Assembly: GCA_947044365.1 (NCBI GenBank)
Contig: OX345647.1
Location: forward strand, 2,847,501-2,911,500
Direction: 5' to 3'
Origin: Petrosia ficiformis
Taxonomy: Eukaryota > Porifera > Demospongiae > Haplosclerida > Petrosiidae
Length of the DNA stretch: 64,000 nt
The notes under the pieces are model-generated. The model was not told the origin of the DNA and searched no databases. It saw nothing but the letters and a program-made list of their open reading frames with translations. A program made the translations under genes and the position numbers. Positions 36,401 through 48,527 of this stretch are shown here, one piece after another; the first letter of the stretch is position 1; each line of letters begins with the position of its first letter.

Positions 36401-39400
36401 CCCATTGTGTCACTAGGACCCATTAAGTGTCCACTAGGACCCTTAAAGAGTGCACTAGGACGCAATAGGACTCCACTAAGACCCATAAGGAGTCCACTAT
36501 GAACCATTAGGAGTCCACTAGTAACCATTAGGAGTCTACTAGGACCCATAAGGACTCCACGATGAACCAATAAGAGTCCAATATGACCCAATACGAGTGA
36601 ACTTGGACCAATAAAGAGTCCACATTGACCAATTAGGTGTCCAATAGGACCCATAATGAGTCCACTAGGACCCAATAGGAATCCACTTGGACCCATATGG
36701 AGTCCATTAGTACCTAATACGTGTCCACTAGGACACAATAGGAATCCACTGGGACCAATAGGAGTCCACTAGGACCCAATAGGAGTGAACTAGGACCAAT
36801 AAGTTGTCCATTAGGAACCATTAGGAGTCCACTAGGACCCATCAGGAGTCCTCTAGGACACAATAGGTATTCAATTAACACCCATTAGGAACCCACTAGG
36901 ACCCATAAATAGTCCAGTAGGAGTCTAATGAGACCCATTATGAAACCACTAGGAGTCCACTAGGTCTCAATAGGAGTCCACTAGGACCCATAAGGAGTCC
37001 ACTGGGACCTAATATGTCTCCACTAGGTCCCATTATGAGTCCATTAGGACAATTTGGGAGTCCAATAGGACCAAATAAGTAGGACCCATAAATAGTCCAG
37101 TAGGACCCATTAGGAGTCCCCTAAGACCGAATAGGACTCCAATTTGATCCATTAGGAGTGCACTAGGACCCATTAGGAGTCCACTAGGAACCATTAGGAG
37201 TCGACTAGGACCCGATAGGAGTCCACTAAGACAAATAAGGAATCCACAACGATTTATTACCAGTCCACTAGGACTAGGACCTCATAGGACTCCACTAACA
37301 ATAATAAAGACTCCACTAGGACCCATTAAGAGTCCACAAGGACCAATTAGGAGTCCACTAGGACCATTAGGAGTCCAATAGGACCCGTAAGGAGTCCACC
37401 ACGACCCAATAGGACTCCAATTTGACCCTTGAGGAGTCCACTAGGACCTATTAGGAGTCCATTAGGACCGATAAGGAGTCCACTAGGACCCAATAAGGAG
37501 TCCATTATGACCCATTGCGAGTCCACTAGGACCGATAAGGAGTCCACTAGGACTCAATACAAATCCACCAGGACACATTAGGTGTTCACCACGGCCCATT
37601 AGGAGTTTACTAGGACTCATAAGGAGTCCACAGGACCCAATAGGAGTCCATCAGGACCCCATAGGAGTTCACAAGGACCACTAAGTTGTCAATCAGGACA
37701 CATTACGAGTCCACTAGGACCCATAAGGTGTCTACTATGACCCAATAGGACTCCACTAGTTTCCATTTTTTTCCACTACAACCCAAAAGGAGTCCATTAG
37801 GACCGAATAGGAGTCCACTAAGACCCATTATGAATCCACTAGGACAATTTATGAGTCCACTTAAACCCAATAGGAGTCAACTAGGTCCCATTAGGAGTCC
37901 CCTAGGACCCATATGGAGTCCACTAGGACCCAAAACGAGTGCACTAGAACCAATAAGGAGTCCACTATGACCCATTAGGTGTCCAATAGGACCCATAAGG
38001 AGTCCACTATGACCAAACAGGACTCCTCTAGGACCTATGAGGAGTAAACTAGGACCCATTAGGAGTCCTCTACGACCCATATGGAGTCCATTAGGACCCA
38101 ATAGGTGTCCAATAGGACCCATTAGGAGTGCACTAGGACCAATAAGGAGTCCAATAGGAACAATTAGGAGTCCACTACGACCCATCAGGAGTCCTCTAGG
38201 ACCCAATAGGACTCCAATAGGACCCATTAGGAGTTCCATAGGACCCATTATTTGTCAAATAGGACACACAAGGACTACACTATGACCCAATAGGAGTCCC
38301 CTAGGACCAGTATGTAGTCCAATGTGACACATTAGGAGTCCATAAGTAGTCCAGTACGACCAATTAGGTCTCCTCTAGGACCCATTTGGACTCCACTAGG
38401 ACACAGTAGGAGTCCACTAGCACCCCTAAGGAGTCTACTAGGACCAAATCAGAGTCTACTAAGACCCTTTCTGAGTCCACTAGGACCAAATAGGAGTCTA
38501 CTACGACCCAATTTTTACTCCACTAGGACCCTTAAGGAGTCTACAAGGACCAAATATTACTCCACTAGGACACATTAGGAGTCCACTAGAACCCATAAGG
38601 TGTCCATTAGGACCCAATAGGAGTCCACTAGGAACAAATAGGAGTCCGCTAGGACCAATAAGTATTCCATTAGGACCCATTAGGAATCCACTAGGACCCA
38701 TAAATAGTCTTGTAGGACCCAATAGGACTCCTCTAGAACCCATTAGGAGTCCACTAAGACCCATAAGGAGTCCACTAGGACCTAATCAGAGTCTACTAAG
38801 ACCCTCTATGAGTTCACTAGGACCAATTAGGAGTCTACTAGGACCCAATTTTTACTCCACTAGGACCCATAAGTAGTCTACTAGGACCAAATATTACTCC
38901 ACTAGGACCCATTAAGAGTCCACTAGGACCCATAAGGTGTCCATTAAGACCCAATAAGAGTCCACAAGGACCCATTTGGAGTCCAATAGGACCCATAAGG
39001 AGTCCACTAGGACCCTATGGCAGTGTACTAGGACCAATAACGAGTCCAATAGTAACAATTAGGAGTCCACTAAGACCCCATAAGACTCCACTAACATTAA
39101 CAAGGAGTGCCTTAGGACCCATTAAGAGTCCACTAGCACCAAATAGAAGTCCACTAGGACCCATTAGGAGTCCACTAGGACACCACTAGGACCCAATAAG
39201 ACTCTAATTTGACCCACTTGGAGTCCACCAGGACTCCATAGATGTCCACTAACATTAATATGGAGTCTACTAGGACCCAGTACGAGTCCACTAGTACCCA
39301 ATTGGAGACCACTGCGACCCAATAGGAGTCCACTAGGACATATAGGAGTCCAATAGGACCAATGAGGAGTCCACTATGACCCATTAGGATTCCAATAGGA

Positions 39401-42400
39401 CCCCTACTGAGTTCACTATGACCCAATAGGACTCCACAAGGACCCATGAGGAGTCCACTAGGAGTCCACTAGTACCAATTTGGAGTCCACTAGTACAAAA
39501 TGGGAGTCCACAAGCACCCATTATGATTCCACTAGATCCCAAAAGGAGTCAATTAGGACACAATAGGCGTCCACTAAGTCCCGTTATGAGTCCACTAGGA
39601 CCCACTAGGAGTCCATTGAGAGTCCATTTTGACCCTTTAGGAGTCCACTAGAACCCATTATGAGTCCAGTAGGACTCATAAGGAGTTCAATAGGACCCAA
39701 TAGTTGTCCACTAGGACCAAATAGGAGTTTAAAATGACCAATAAGGAGTCCAATAGGACCCAGTTGGACCTCTCTAGGACCCAATAAGTGTCCACTAGGA
39801 CCCATTATTATTCCACTAGATCCCAAAAGGAGTCCATTAGGACTCAATAGGAGTCCATTAAGACCCATTATGAGTCCACTAGGACCAATTAGTAGTCCAC
39901 TAGGACCTAATAGGAGTCCACTTTGACCCATTAGGAGTGCACAAGGACCCATTAGGAGTCCGATATGACACATTAGGTGTCCACTAGGAACCTTAAGTAG
40001 TCGCAGTAAGATTCCACTAGGACCCAATAGGAGTCCAATAGGACCAATAAGGAGTCTACTAGGACCCATTATGTGTCCACTAGGACCCATTATGATTTCA
40101 CAAGATTCCAAAAGGAGTCAATTAGGACACATTAGGTGTCAACTAAGACCCTTAATGAGTCCCCTAGGACCCATTACGAGTCCACTAGTACCCATTTGGA
40201 GTCCAGTACGACCCAATAGGAGTCCACTAGGACCAATAAGAGTCCACTAGGACCAATGAGGAGTCCACTATGACCCATTAGGAGTCCACTAGAACCCATT
40301 ATGAGTCCAGTAGGACTCATAAGGAGTTCAATAGGACCCAATAGGTGTCCACTAGGACCAAATAGGAGTTTACTATGACCAATAAGGAATCCAATAGGAC
40401 CCAATAGGACCTCTCTGGGACCCAATAAGTGTCCACTAGGACCCATTATTATTCCACTAGGACCCATTAGGAGTCCACTAGGACCCAATAGGAGTCCACT
40501 AGGACCCAATAGGAGTGCAGTAGGACCAAAAAGGAGTCCAATAGAAACCATTAGGAGTCCACTAGGACCCACCAGGAGTCCTCTAGGACTCAATAGGACT
40601 CCAATAGGACCCATTAGGAGTTCAATAGGACCCATTTTGTGTCATATAGGCCACGCAAGGACTAAACTAGGACCCAATGGGAGACCTAATAGGAGTCCAC
40701 TAGGACCAATATGTAGTCCAATATGACACATTAGGAGTCCTCAAGGACCCATAAAGTGTTCACTAGGACCCAGTAGGTGTCCACTACCACCCATAACGAG
40801 TCCACTAGGACCAAATGAGAGTCAACTAAGACCCTTTCTGAGTCCACTAGGACCCGTAAGAAGTCTACAAAGACCCAATAGGAGTCAACTAAGACCCGTT
40901 AGGAGTCCCCTAGGACCCAGTAGGAGTCCACTTGAACCAATAAGGAGTCCACTAGGACCCTTAAGTAGTCCACTAGGACGAACTAGGAGTCCTTTAGGAA
41001 TCATAAGGAGTCCACTAGGATCCAATACGAATCCACTAGGACCAAATAGGACCAATAAGGAGTCCAATAGGACCCAATAAGACTTCACTAGGACCCATTA
41101 AGTGTCCCCTAGGACCCAATATTATTCCACTAGATCCCCAAAGGAGTCCATTAGAACCCAATAGGAGTCCAGCAAGACCCTTTAAGATTTAAAAAGGACC
41201 CATTAGGAGTCCGCTAGGACCCATAAGGAGTCCACTAGTACCCAAAGGAGTCCAGAAAGACCCTTTAGGAGTCCGCTATGACACATTAGGAGTCCACTAG
41301 CACCCAATAATTGTCCAGCAGGTCCCTTTAGGATTTAAAAAGGACCCATTAGGAGTCCGCTAGGACCCATAAGGAGTCCACTAGTACCCAAAAGAGTCCA
41401 GAAAGACCCTTTAGGAGTCCGCTATGACACATTAGGAGTCCACTAGCACCCAATAATTGTCCAGCAGGACCCTTTAGGATTTCAAAAAGACCGTCCACTA
41501 TGATCCAAAAGGAGTCCACTAGGACCCAATAGAAGTCCAGTAGGACCAATAAGGAGTCCACGAGGACCCATTAAGAGTCCACGAGGACCCATAAGGAGGG
41601 CATTAGGACGCAATAGGACTCCACTAGGACCCATAAACAGTCCACAAGGACCTAATAGGAGTCCACTAGGACCCATTAGGAGTCCGCTAGGAAACATTAG
41701 GAGTCCATTAGGACCAATAAGTAGTCCACTAGGATACAATAGGAGTCCACTAGGACCCAATAGGTGTCCACTAGGATCCAATAGGAGTCCTTTAGGACCA
41801 ATAAGGAGTCCTCTGGGACAAAGTAGGAGTCCACTAGAACCCTATAGGAGTCCGCTAGGACCCATAATTAGTCCAGTAAGACCAAATAGGACTCCAATTT
41901 GAACGATTAGAATTCCACTAGGACCCATTAGGAGTCTACTAGGACCCATAAGGAGTCCTTTATGAACCAATAGGAGTCCACTAGGACCCAGTACTAGAGC
42001 ACTAGGACCAATAAAATGTCCAACATGACCCATTAGGTGTCCAATAGGACCCATAAGTAGTCCAATAGGATCCAATAGGACTCCTCTTGGACCCATGTTG
42101 AGTCAACTAGGACCCATTAGGAATCCAATAGGACCCATATGGTGTCCATTAGTACCCAATAGGTGTCCACTAGGACCCAATAGGAGAGAAGTCCACTACG
42201 ACCAATACGAGTCCACTAGGACCAATAAGGAGTCCACCTTGACCCATTAGGAGTCCAATAGGACCCATAATTGTCCACTAGGACACATTTGGAGTCCACT
42301 AGGACGAAAAATGAGTTCACTAGGACCAATAAGGAGTCCACTAGGACCCATTAGGAGTCCGATAGGACGTCCACTAGGACACATTAGTTGTCCACTAGAA

Positions 42401-44037
42401 CTCATAAGGAGTCCGCTAGGACCCATTCGGTGTCAACTAGGACCCATTAAGTGTCCACTAGGACCCTTAAGTAGTCCACTAGGACGCACTAGGAGTCCAC
42501 TCAGACCAATAAGGAGTCCACTAGGACCCATTATGAGTCCACTAGGACCAATTTGGAGTCTACTAGGACCAAATAGGAGTGCACTAGGACCCATAAGGAG
42601 TCCATTAGGACACATTACGAGTCCAGTAGGACCCACAAGGGTTCCCCTAGGATCAATAGGAGACCAATAGGGCACAATAGGTGTCCACTGGGACCAAATA
42701 GGAGTCCTCTAGGACCAATATGGAGTCAACTAGGACCCCTTAGGAGTCCTCTAGGACTCATGATTAGTACCCAATAGGACTCCACTAAGAACCATTAGGA
42801 CCCATAATGAGTCCACTAGGACCCAATAGGATTCCACTAGGACCAATAAGGTGTCCACTATGACCCATTAATAGTCCACCAGGACCCATAAGGAGTGCAC
42901 TAGGATGCAATAGGACTCCACTAGGACCCATGAGGAGTACCTAATAGGAGTCCACTACCACCCCTTAGTAGTCCGCTAGGACACATTACGAGTCCAGTAG
43001 GACCCATAAGTAGTCCAATAAGACTCAATACGAGTGCATTAGGACCAATGAAGAGTCCACTACGACCCATTAGGTGTCCAATAGGACCCATAATGTATCC
43101 ACTAGGACCCTATAGGACTCCTTTAGCACCCATGAGGAGTCAACTAGGACCCATTAGGAATCCACTAGGACAGTCCATTAGTACCCAATAGGTGTCCACT
43201 AGGACCCAATAGGAGTCCACTGGGACCAATAGGAGTCCACTAGAAACCAATAGGAGTGCACTAGGACCAGGAAGGTGTCCTTTAGGAACCATTACGAGTC
43301 CAGTAGGACCCATCACGAGTCCTCTAGGACCCAATAGCACTCCAATAGGACCCATTAGGGGTTCAATAGGACCAATTATGTGTCATATAGGAACCAGAAG
43401 GACTACACTAGGACCCAATAGTAGTCAACTTGGACCTAATAGGAGTCCGCTAGGATCAATAATTATTCCATTAACACCCATTAGCAACCCACTAGGACCC
43501 CTAACTAGTCCAGTAGGACCCAATAGGACTCCCCTAGAACCCATTCGGAGTCCACTAGGACCCATGAGGAGTCCACTAGGGCCCAATAGGTGTCTACTAG
43601 GACCAAATAGGAGTCTTCTAGGACAAATAAGGAGTCCACTAGGACCCCTTAGGAGTCCGCTAGGACCCCTAAATAGTTGAGTAAGACCCAATAGGACTCC
43701 ACTAAGAACCAGTAGGAGTCCATTAGGAGTCAACTAGGACGCATAAGGAGTCCACTAGGTCCCAATAGGAGTCCACTAGGACCCAATAGGAGTCCACTAG
43801 GACCAATAAGGAGTTCACTAGGACCCATTACTAGTCCACTAGGACCCATAAGGAGTGCACTAGGACGCAATAGGACTCCACTAGGACCCATGAGGAGTCC
43901 ACTAGGACCCAATAGGAGTCCACTAGGACCCATTAGGAGTCCTGTAGGACCCATTAGGAGTCCAATAGGACCCATAAGGAGTCCACTAGGAACCAATAGG
44001 ACTCTACTAGGACCCATTCGGAGTCCACTAGGACCCA
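36401..44037 (-). repeat. 21-bp satellite, reverse orientation (left of the transposon)
   Basis: About 360 monomers, read here as the reverse complement of the unit described at 31695. Marker variants recur, for example AGATCCCAAAAGGAGTC at 39534 and 39818. A 146-bp duplication lies at 41188-41479. Open frames on the minus strand are heptapeptide strings. No gene. Confidence 0.93.
41188..41479 (-). repeat. 146-bp tandem duplication in the satellite
   Basis: The block starting TTTAAAAAGGACCCATTAGG at 41188 is repeated at 41334 with almost no changes; part of a third copy ends near 41480. The period is again one base short of seven monomers. Confidence 0.88.
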
Positions 44038-44041
44038 TTAA
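44038..44041. repeat. TTAA target-site duplication, left
   Basis: TTAA immediately outside the left TIR, within the satellite word GACCCATTAA. Confidence 0.93.
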
Positions 44042-44054
44042 CTCTTTGAGCGTG
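44042..44054 (+). repeat. Left terminal inverted repeat of the piggyBac element
   Basis: CTCTTTGAGCGTG. The inner 11 bases (CTTTGAGCGTG) are a perfect match to the right end; the outer two differ, consistent with decay of an ancestral CC start that is usual in the family. Confidence 0.92.
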
Positions 44055-44065
44055 TGGGCGTTTCA

Positions 44066-44084
44066 CGTGATTGCCTCAATCACG
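44066..44084. other. Subterminal hairpin, left end
   Basis: CGTGATTG and CAATCACG, perfect 8-bp arms around CCT, lie 12 bases inside the left TIR. Subterminal inverted repeats are known to contribute to transposase binding in piggyBac-type elements, so this may be part of the end recognition sequence. Confidence 0.8.
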
Positions 44085-44313
44085 CGACGTTTGTTGACCA
44101 CAATTATTAATTTAATAATTTTCTCCAACACGGTTTTGTTGCAAGGAGTAGTGAACAGCCATAGAATTTTCAAACTGGACTCCTTTGTCTTTCTTGAAAG
44201 CATGAGTTCGTCATTTGTGTACCCAGATAGCACTCGTTTGTGACTGAATACGGTAAGCATATTTTATATAATAATATAAGTTTAGTATATGTAGATATTA
44301 CTTATAGATAATG

Positions 44314-44473
44314 GCATGTATGTATATAAATATAATAGATAGTAATATATTATACAGTAGTAACAAAGCCTCTGTGAGAGAATAGAGAATGAAGCATGTA
44401 TGTAGAGATAGATAGATAGTAATATACTATATAGTAAGTATAGCAAAGCCTGTGTAAAATGATGTGTGTTTTT
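44314..44473. repeat. 80-bp internal duplication in the piggyBac non-coding part
   Basis: GCATGTATGTA ... ATAGATAGTAATATA ... AGTA..CAAAGCCT starts at 44314 and again at 44394, with several differences. It lies between the left end and the transposase 3' end. No coding role is apparent. Confidence 0.75.
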
Positions 44474-44508
44474 TTTTACAAATAGCGTGCTGGATCTATG
44501 TATGTGTG

Positions 44509-46335
44509 TTACAGACGAAAACAGGGTTCAATGCATAGTGCTACTTTACATTCATTACAACTATATATTGTCCTTTTTCTGCCAATTCCTTTTTTAAAGC
44601 TGCATACAGAGCAGTTGAGCTGTGTTGGCTTTCCAGCTGAAGATATTTCATTTCTCTCAGGAAAATGTCTTTTGGCAAGTCTGGCTGGTGGAGGAAGGGA
44701 TTGTTTGTTTGGTTTCGGATTTTCATCACAGCACTTCAGTAGCAACTCTTTTGCCAAGGTGATTCGAAAGTCTTTGTGTGATAAATGTTGCTTAGATTGT
44801 AGAGAAATTTTATATAGTATGTAAGAATTTACAATTGATAGGTCTATCAGGTGGAATGCGGCTCTTTTCCACCATTTTACAGTTCTATGACAAAACCCAT
44901 AGTATCATAAAAGCTGATCACTTTTATCAACTCCTCCCATGTAGGTGTTTTACCTGTCAACCATCACAGGCTTATGAATTTCTTCGCATCCACCAATAGC
45001 AGGTCTTGATCGTCTTTTCTTGGATCACCATGGATTGTACTTATCATTGTAACAAGTCGTTTCTTCTGCCACTGGAGCGCTGTAAGTTGATCTCCTAGAT
45101 CTTTCTTTCTGACATCTCCCTTTCTCAATTTTTCACCTTTCATTCCTTTTTTGCTCCATTCCTTTGGTATTCCTTTTCTATTCAGACGTACCGTCCCACA
45201 TGCACCTATACCTTTCTTTCTTAGATCTTTATATAGCATCGGCCCTGAATAATAATTGTCCATATACAAGTGATGTCCCTTTCCTTCTAACCCCTCCACA
45301 AGTCGCAACACAACAGAATGTGTAACTGTATGTTCAGTACAATCTAATGTTTCATCCTTACCTAAACAAAAAGATAAATCATACATGTGAACATAATTAT
45401 TATCTTTTGTTTACATAAATCATTGAATACCTGCATATCAGCTCCAATTATATGTATAACCAGTAGTTGCATCTGCTAATACAAATGCTTTCATGCCCCA
45501 CTTATTTGGCTTCTTGGGCATATATTGGATGAACCGCACTCTTCCCTTCAATCCAATAATTGACTCATCCAATGAGAGTTCTCTCCCCAATTTGTACGCT
45601 AGTTTGAAATTTCTCATTAGACTGTTGTATAATGGCCGTAATTTATAGATGGGGTCATATCCAGGATTTCCCTTTTTACGTATCTTTTGTTATCATTGAG
45701 ATGAAGAAATTTCATTATGAGAGAGAAACGGTCTCGACTCATAACTCGGGAAAAGGTAGTATTAGAATATGGCCATGATTTTATCCAGTGATCTTCTATT
45801 TTTGGAAGATTTATAATACCATTATAATTGTTAGACTCAAAAACTGTATAAATTATATTGTTGTGTGTGCCTTTTTTTTCCATATTCGTAATCTTGACCT
45901 GGGTGGTAAATCATTCTCCCTTTTTTCTTGTAGATATTGTTCAGCATACAAATTAGTTTGATCAACTACATTATGCAATATATCATCCGTGAACAGAAGT
46001 TCAAAGAATTGAATAGGAGTTTTATTACTCATATCTGTAGAACAACTAGAGGAACCAGAAAATTGTGGAAGTGGGAGAGAATCCTCTGATGTCGGACTGT
46101 CAATTTGCTCATCATCATCATCCACATTTTCATCACCTATATTATCAAAATCGTTTTCAATTCCTCCATTATCCACTATACTCTCATCTTGTTGAATTAT
46201 CATTCCTGTCATTGTATTGTCATCATCCACATAACCATCAAAGTCATCTTCACTGTCATCTTCATCAGTATCATTTTCATTTGCTGGATTTTCAAAAAGT
46301 AAATTCAACACTTCATTAGTTGTGTATTTTGCCAT
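44509..46335 (-). pseudogene. piggyBac-family transposase (DDE_Tnp_1_7 type), inactivated
   Basis: Translation runs from ATG at 46333-46335 to TAA at 44509-44511; without the predicted intron this is about 585 codons, usual for the family. The N-terminus is very acidic (ENDTDEDDSEDD). It is followed by WPYSNTTFSRVMSRDRF and KFLHLNDN, typical of the start of the catalytic domain. Catalytic aspartates are all present: SLDES (codon 45567-45569), LYMDNYYS (45258-45260), and MGGVDKSD (44926-44928 and 44917-44919). Downstream are VKWWKRAAFHLIDL and a C-terminal zinc-binding motif of the CSVC...CNEC...C...C form. Damage: one-base losses in a T run at 45872-45879, in a T run at 45673-45677 and near 44985, plus in-frame stops at 45438-45440, 44950-44952 and 44905-44907. 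It cannot make a full protein. The enzyme would cut and paste the element at TTAA sites in the nucleus. Confidence 0.95.
45362..45430 (-). other. Predicted 69-bp intron in the transposase
   Basis: On the minus strand the sequence reads TATGCAG, then GTATTC... and ...TTTTTGTTTAG, then GTAAGGATG. Joining across it gives YAGKDE, matching the Tyr-x-Gly-Lys pattern expected at this place in the family. Without splicing the frame ends three codons later. It has a GT start, an AG end and a pyrimidine-rich 3' end. Confidence 0.78.
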
Positions 46336-46336
46336 A

Positions 46337-46398
46337 CTAAATATTATTTAATAATATTTTTAAAAGTACAATAATAGATATAAACTTATAATACTTAC
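46337..46398 (-). other. Predicted 62-bp intron just before the transposase ATG
   Basis: On the minus strand CTAAG is followed by GTAAGT, a consensus donor, and AATATTTAG lies one base before the ATG. If used, it is a 5' untranslated intron. It rests on splice-site appearance only. Confidence 0.55.
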
Positions 46399-46468
46399 CT
46401 TAGTACCTTAAACAAACTATAATATCAAGCAAGAAGGAGCTGTGGTTTGATAGTTATTTTTTTGCACC

Positions 46469-46488
46469 TGAGCCTTAATTTAGGCTCA
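46469..46488. other. Subterminal inverted repeat, right end (outer hairpin)
   Basis: Perfect 7-bp arms TGAGCCT and AGGCTCA around TAATTT, about 45 bases inside the right TIR. Confidence 0.8.
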
Positions 46489-46514
46489 CCGCGTTTAATG
46501 GAAAGTCCGCGCGT

Positions 46515-46528
46515 GCCTAAATTTAGGC
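46515..46528. other. Perfect 14-bp palindrome near the right end
   Basis: GCCTAAATTTAGGC lies 4 bases inside the right TIR and shares the TTTAGGC word with the inverted repeat at 46469-46488. The left end has an unrelated hairpin, so the two ends are asymmetric, as is known for piggyBac elements. Confidence 0.85.
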
Positions 46529-46532
46529 CTAC

Positions 46533-46545
46533 CACGCTCAAAGGT
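46533..46545 (-). repeat. Right terminal inverted repeat of the piggyBac element
   Basis: Reads ACCTTTGAGCGTG on the minus strand and pairs with 44042-44054 except for the outermost two bases. Confidence 0.92.
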
Positions 46546-46549
46546 TTAA
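46546..46549. repeat. TTAA target-site duplication, right
   Basis: TTAA immediately outside the right TIR, continuing into the satellite word GTGTCCACCAG. Confidence 0.93.
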
Positions 46550-48527
46550 GTGTCCACCAGTACCCTTAAGTAGTCCACTAGGACACACTAGGAGTCCATT
46601 AGGACCAATAAGGAGTCCACTAGGACCCATTAGAAATACATTAGGACCCAAAAGGAGTCCACTAGGAACCATTAGGAGTTCAATAGGACCCATTAGGTGT
46701 CATATAGGACCCTCAAGGACTACCCTAGGACCCATTAGGAGTCAACTAGGACCCATAAGGTGTCCATTAGGACCCAATAGGACTCCACTAGAACCCATTA
46801 GCAGTCCACTAGGACCCAATAGGAGTCCGCTATGACCAATAGGTATTCTTCTTGGACCCATTAGGAATCCACTAGGACCCATAAATAGTCCAGTAGGACC
46901 CAATAGGACTCCACTAGAACCCAATAGGTGTCCACTAGGACCCATTATTATTCCACTAGGACCCATAAGGACTCCACTAGGATCCAATAAGACTCCAATT
47001 TGACTCATTTGGAGTCCACCTGGACCTCATAGGTGTCCACTACCATTAATAAGGAGTCCACTAGGACTCATTACGAGTCCACTGGGACCCATAAGGACTC
47101 CACTAAAACCCATTAGGAGTCCAATAGGACCCATAAGGAGTCCACTAAGACCGAATAGGACTCCACTAGGACCCAATTGGAGTCCACTATCACCCATAAC
47201 GAGTCCACTAGGAACCAACATGACCGCATTAGGAGCCATTAGAAGTCCACTAGGACCTATAAGGTGTCCAATAGGACCCATTTGGAGTCCATTAGGACCA
47301 AGTAGGACCCCTCTAGGACCCATAAGGTATCCAATAGGACTCAATAGGACTCCACTAGGACCCATTAGCAGTCCACTAGGACCCAATAGGAGTCCACTAG
47401 GACCCAATAGAAGTGCACTAGGACCAATAAGGAGTCCACTAGGACCCAGTTAGAGTCCACTAGCACCCATAAGGAGTCCACTAGGACCAAATCAGAGTCT
47501 ACTAAGACCCTTTCTGAGTCCACTAGGACCCGTGAGGAGTCTAGAAAGACTCCACTAGGACCCAATAGGAGTCCACTACAACCCATAAAGTGTCCATTAG
47601 GACCCAATAGGAGTCCACTAGGACCCAATATGAGTCCACTAGGACCAATAAGTACTCCATTATGACACAATACGAGTCCTCAAGGACCCATAAATAGTCC
47701 AGTAAGACCCAATAGGACTCCACTAGAACCCATTAGGAGTCCACTAGGACCCATTAGGAGTCCGCTAGGACCCATAAGGACTCCACTAGGAACCGATAAG
47801 ACTCCAATTTCACCCATTTGGAGTCCACTAGAACCCCTTAGGTGTCTTATAACATTAATAAGGAGTCCACTAGGACCCATTACGAGTCCACTAGTACCCA
47901 TTTGGAGTCCACTAGGACCCAAAAGGAGTCCTCTAGAAACAATAGGAGTCCAGTAGGACCAATAAGGAGTCCCCTATCACCCATTAGGAGTCCAATAGGA
48001 CCCATTATGAGTCCACTAGGACAATTTAGGAGAACACTAAGACCCAATAGGTCTCCACTAAGACCCATAAGGAGTCCACTAGGACAAAATAGGAGTCCAC
48101 GAGGACCCAATAGGACTCAATAGGATTCCACTAGCACCCATTATGAGTCAACAAGTACCCATTAGGAGTCCACAAGGATCCAAAAAGACTCCACTAAGAA
48201 CCATTAGGAGTCCAATAGGAACCATTATGATTCCACTAGATTCCAAACGGAGTCCATTAGGACACACTAGAAGTCCAGTAAGACCCCTTATGAGTCACCT
48301 AGCACCCATTATGAGTCCACTAGGACCAAAAATGAGTCCTCTTGGACCCATTAGGAGTCCACTAGGACCCAATAGAAGTCCACTAGGACCCATAAGCAGT
48401 CCATGAGGACCCAATAGGACTCCACTAACATCAATTAGGAGTCCACTAGGACCCATTAGGAGTCTACTAGGACCCATAATGAGTCCACTAGGACCCAATA
48501 GGAGTCAACTAGGACCCTTTAGGAGTC
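46550..48527 (-). repeat. 21-bp satellite, reverse orientation (right of the transposon)
   Basis: Continuation of the array at 36401-44037 after the transposon, with the same monomer, orientation and marker variants (for example GTGTCATATAGGACC at about 46696). No gene. Confidence 0.93.

Larger units (their letters stand above)
44042..46545 (-). mobile_element. Degenerate piggyBac-type DNA transposon (2,504 bp)
   Basis: The element interrupts a satellite monomer. It is flanked by TTAA at 44038-44041 and 46546-46549, and removing it with one TTAA restores a continuous satellite unit. Imperfect 13-bp TIRs sit at both ends. It carries a transposase pseudogene on the minus strand (44509-46335) with the DDE-type aspartates of the piggyBac family. 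TTAA targeting and the order acidic N-terminus, catalytic core, cysteine-rich C-terminus are established family hallmarks. The stretch 44085-44508 between left end and gene is AT-rich and non-coding. Confidence 0.96.

Noticed and set aside
44498..44824. 108-codon plus-strand frame inside the transposon
   Set aside because: It is the antisense of the transposase C-terminal cysteine motif region, which explains why it is open.
46065..46319. Histidine-rich plus-strand frame of 84 codons
   Set aside because: Antisense of the acidic (GAT/GAA-rich) transposase N-terminus.
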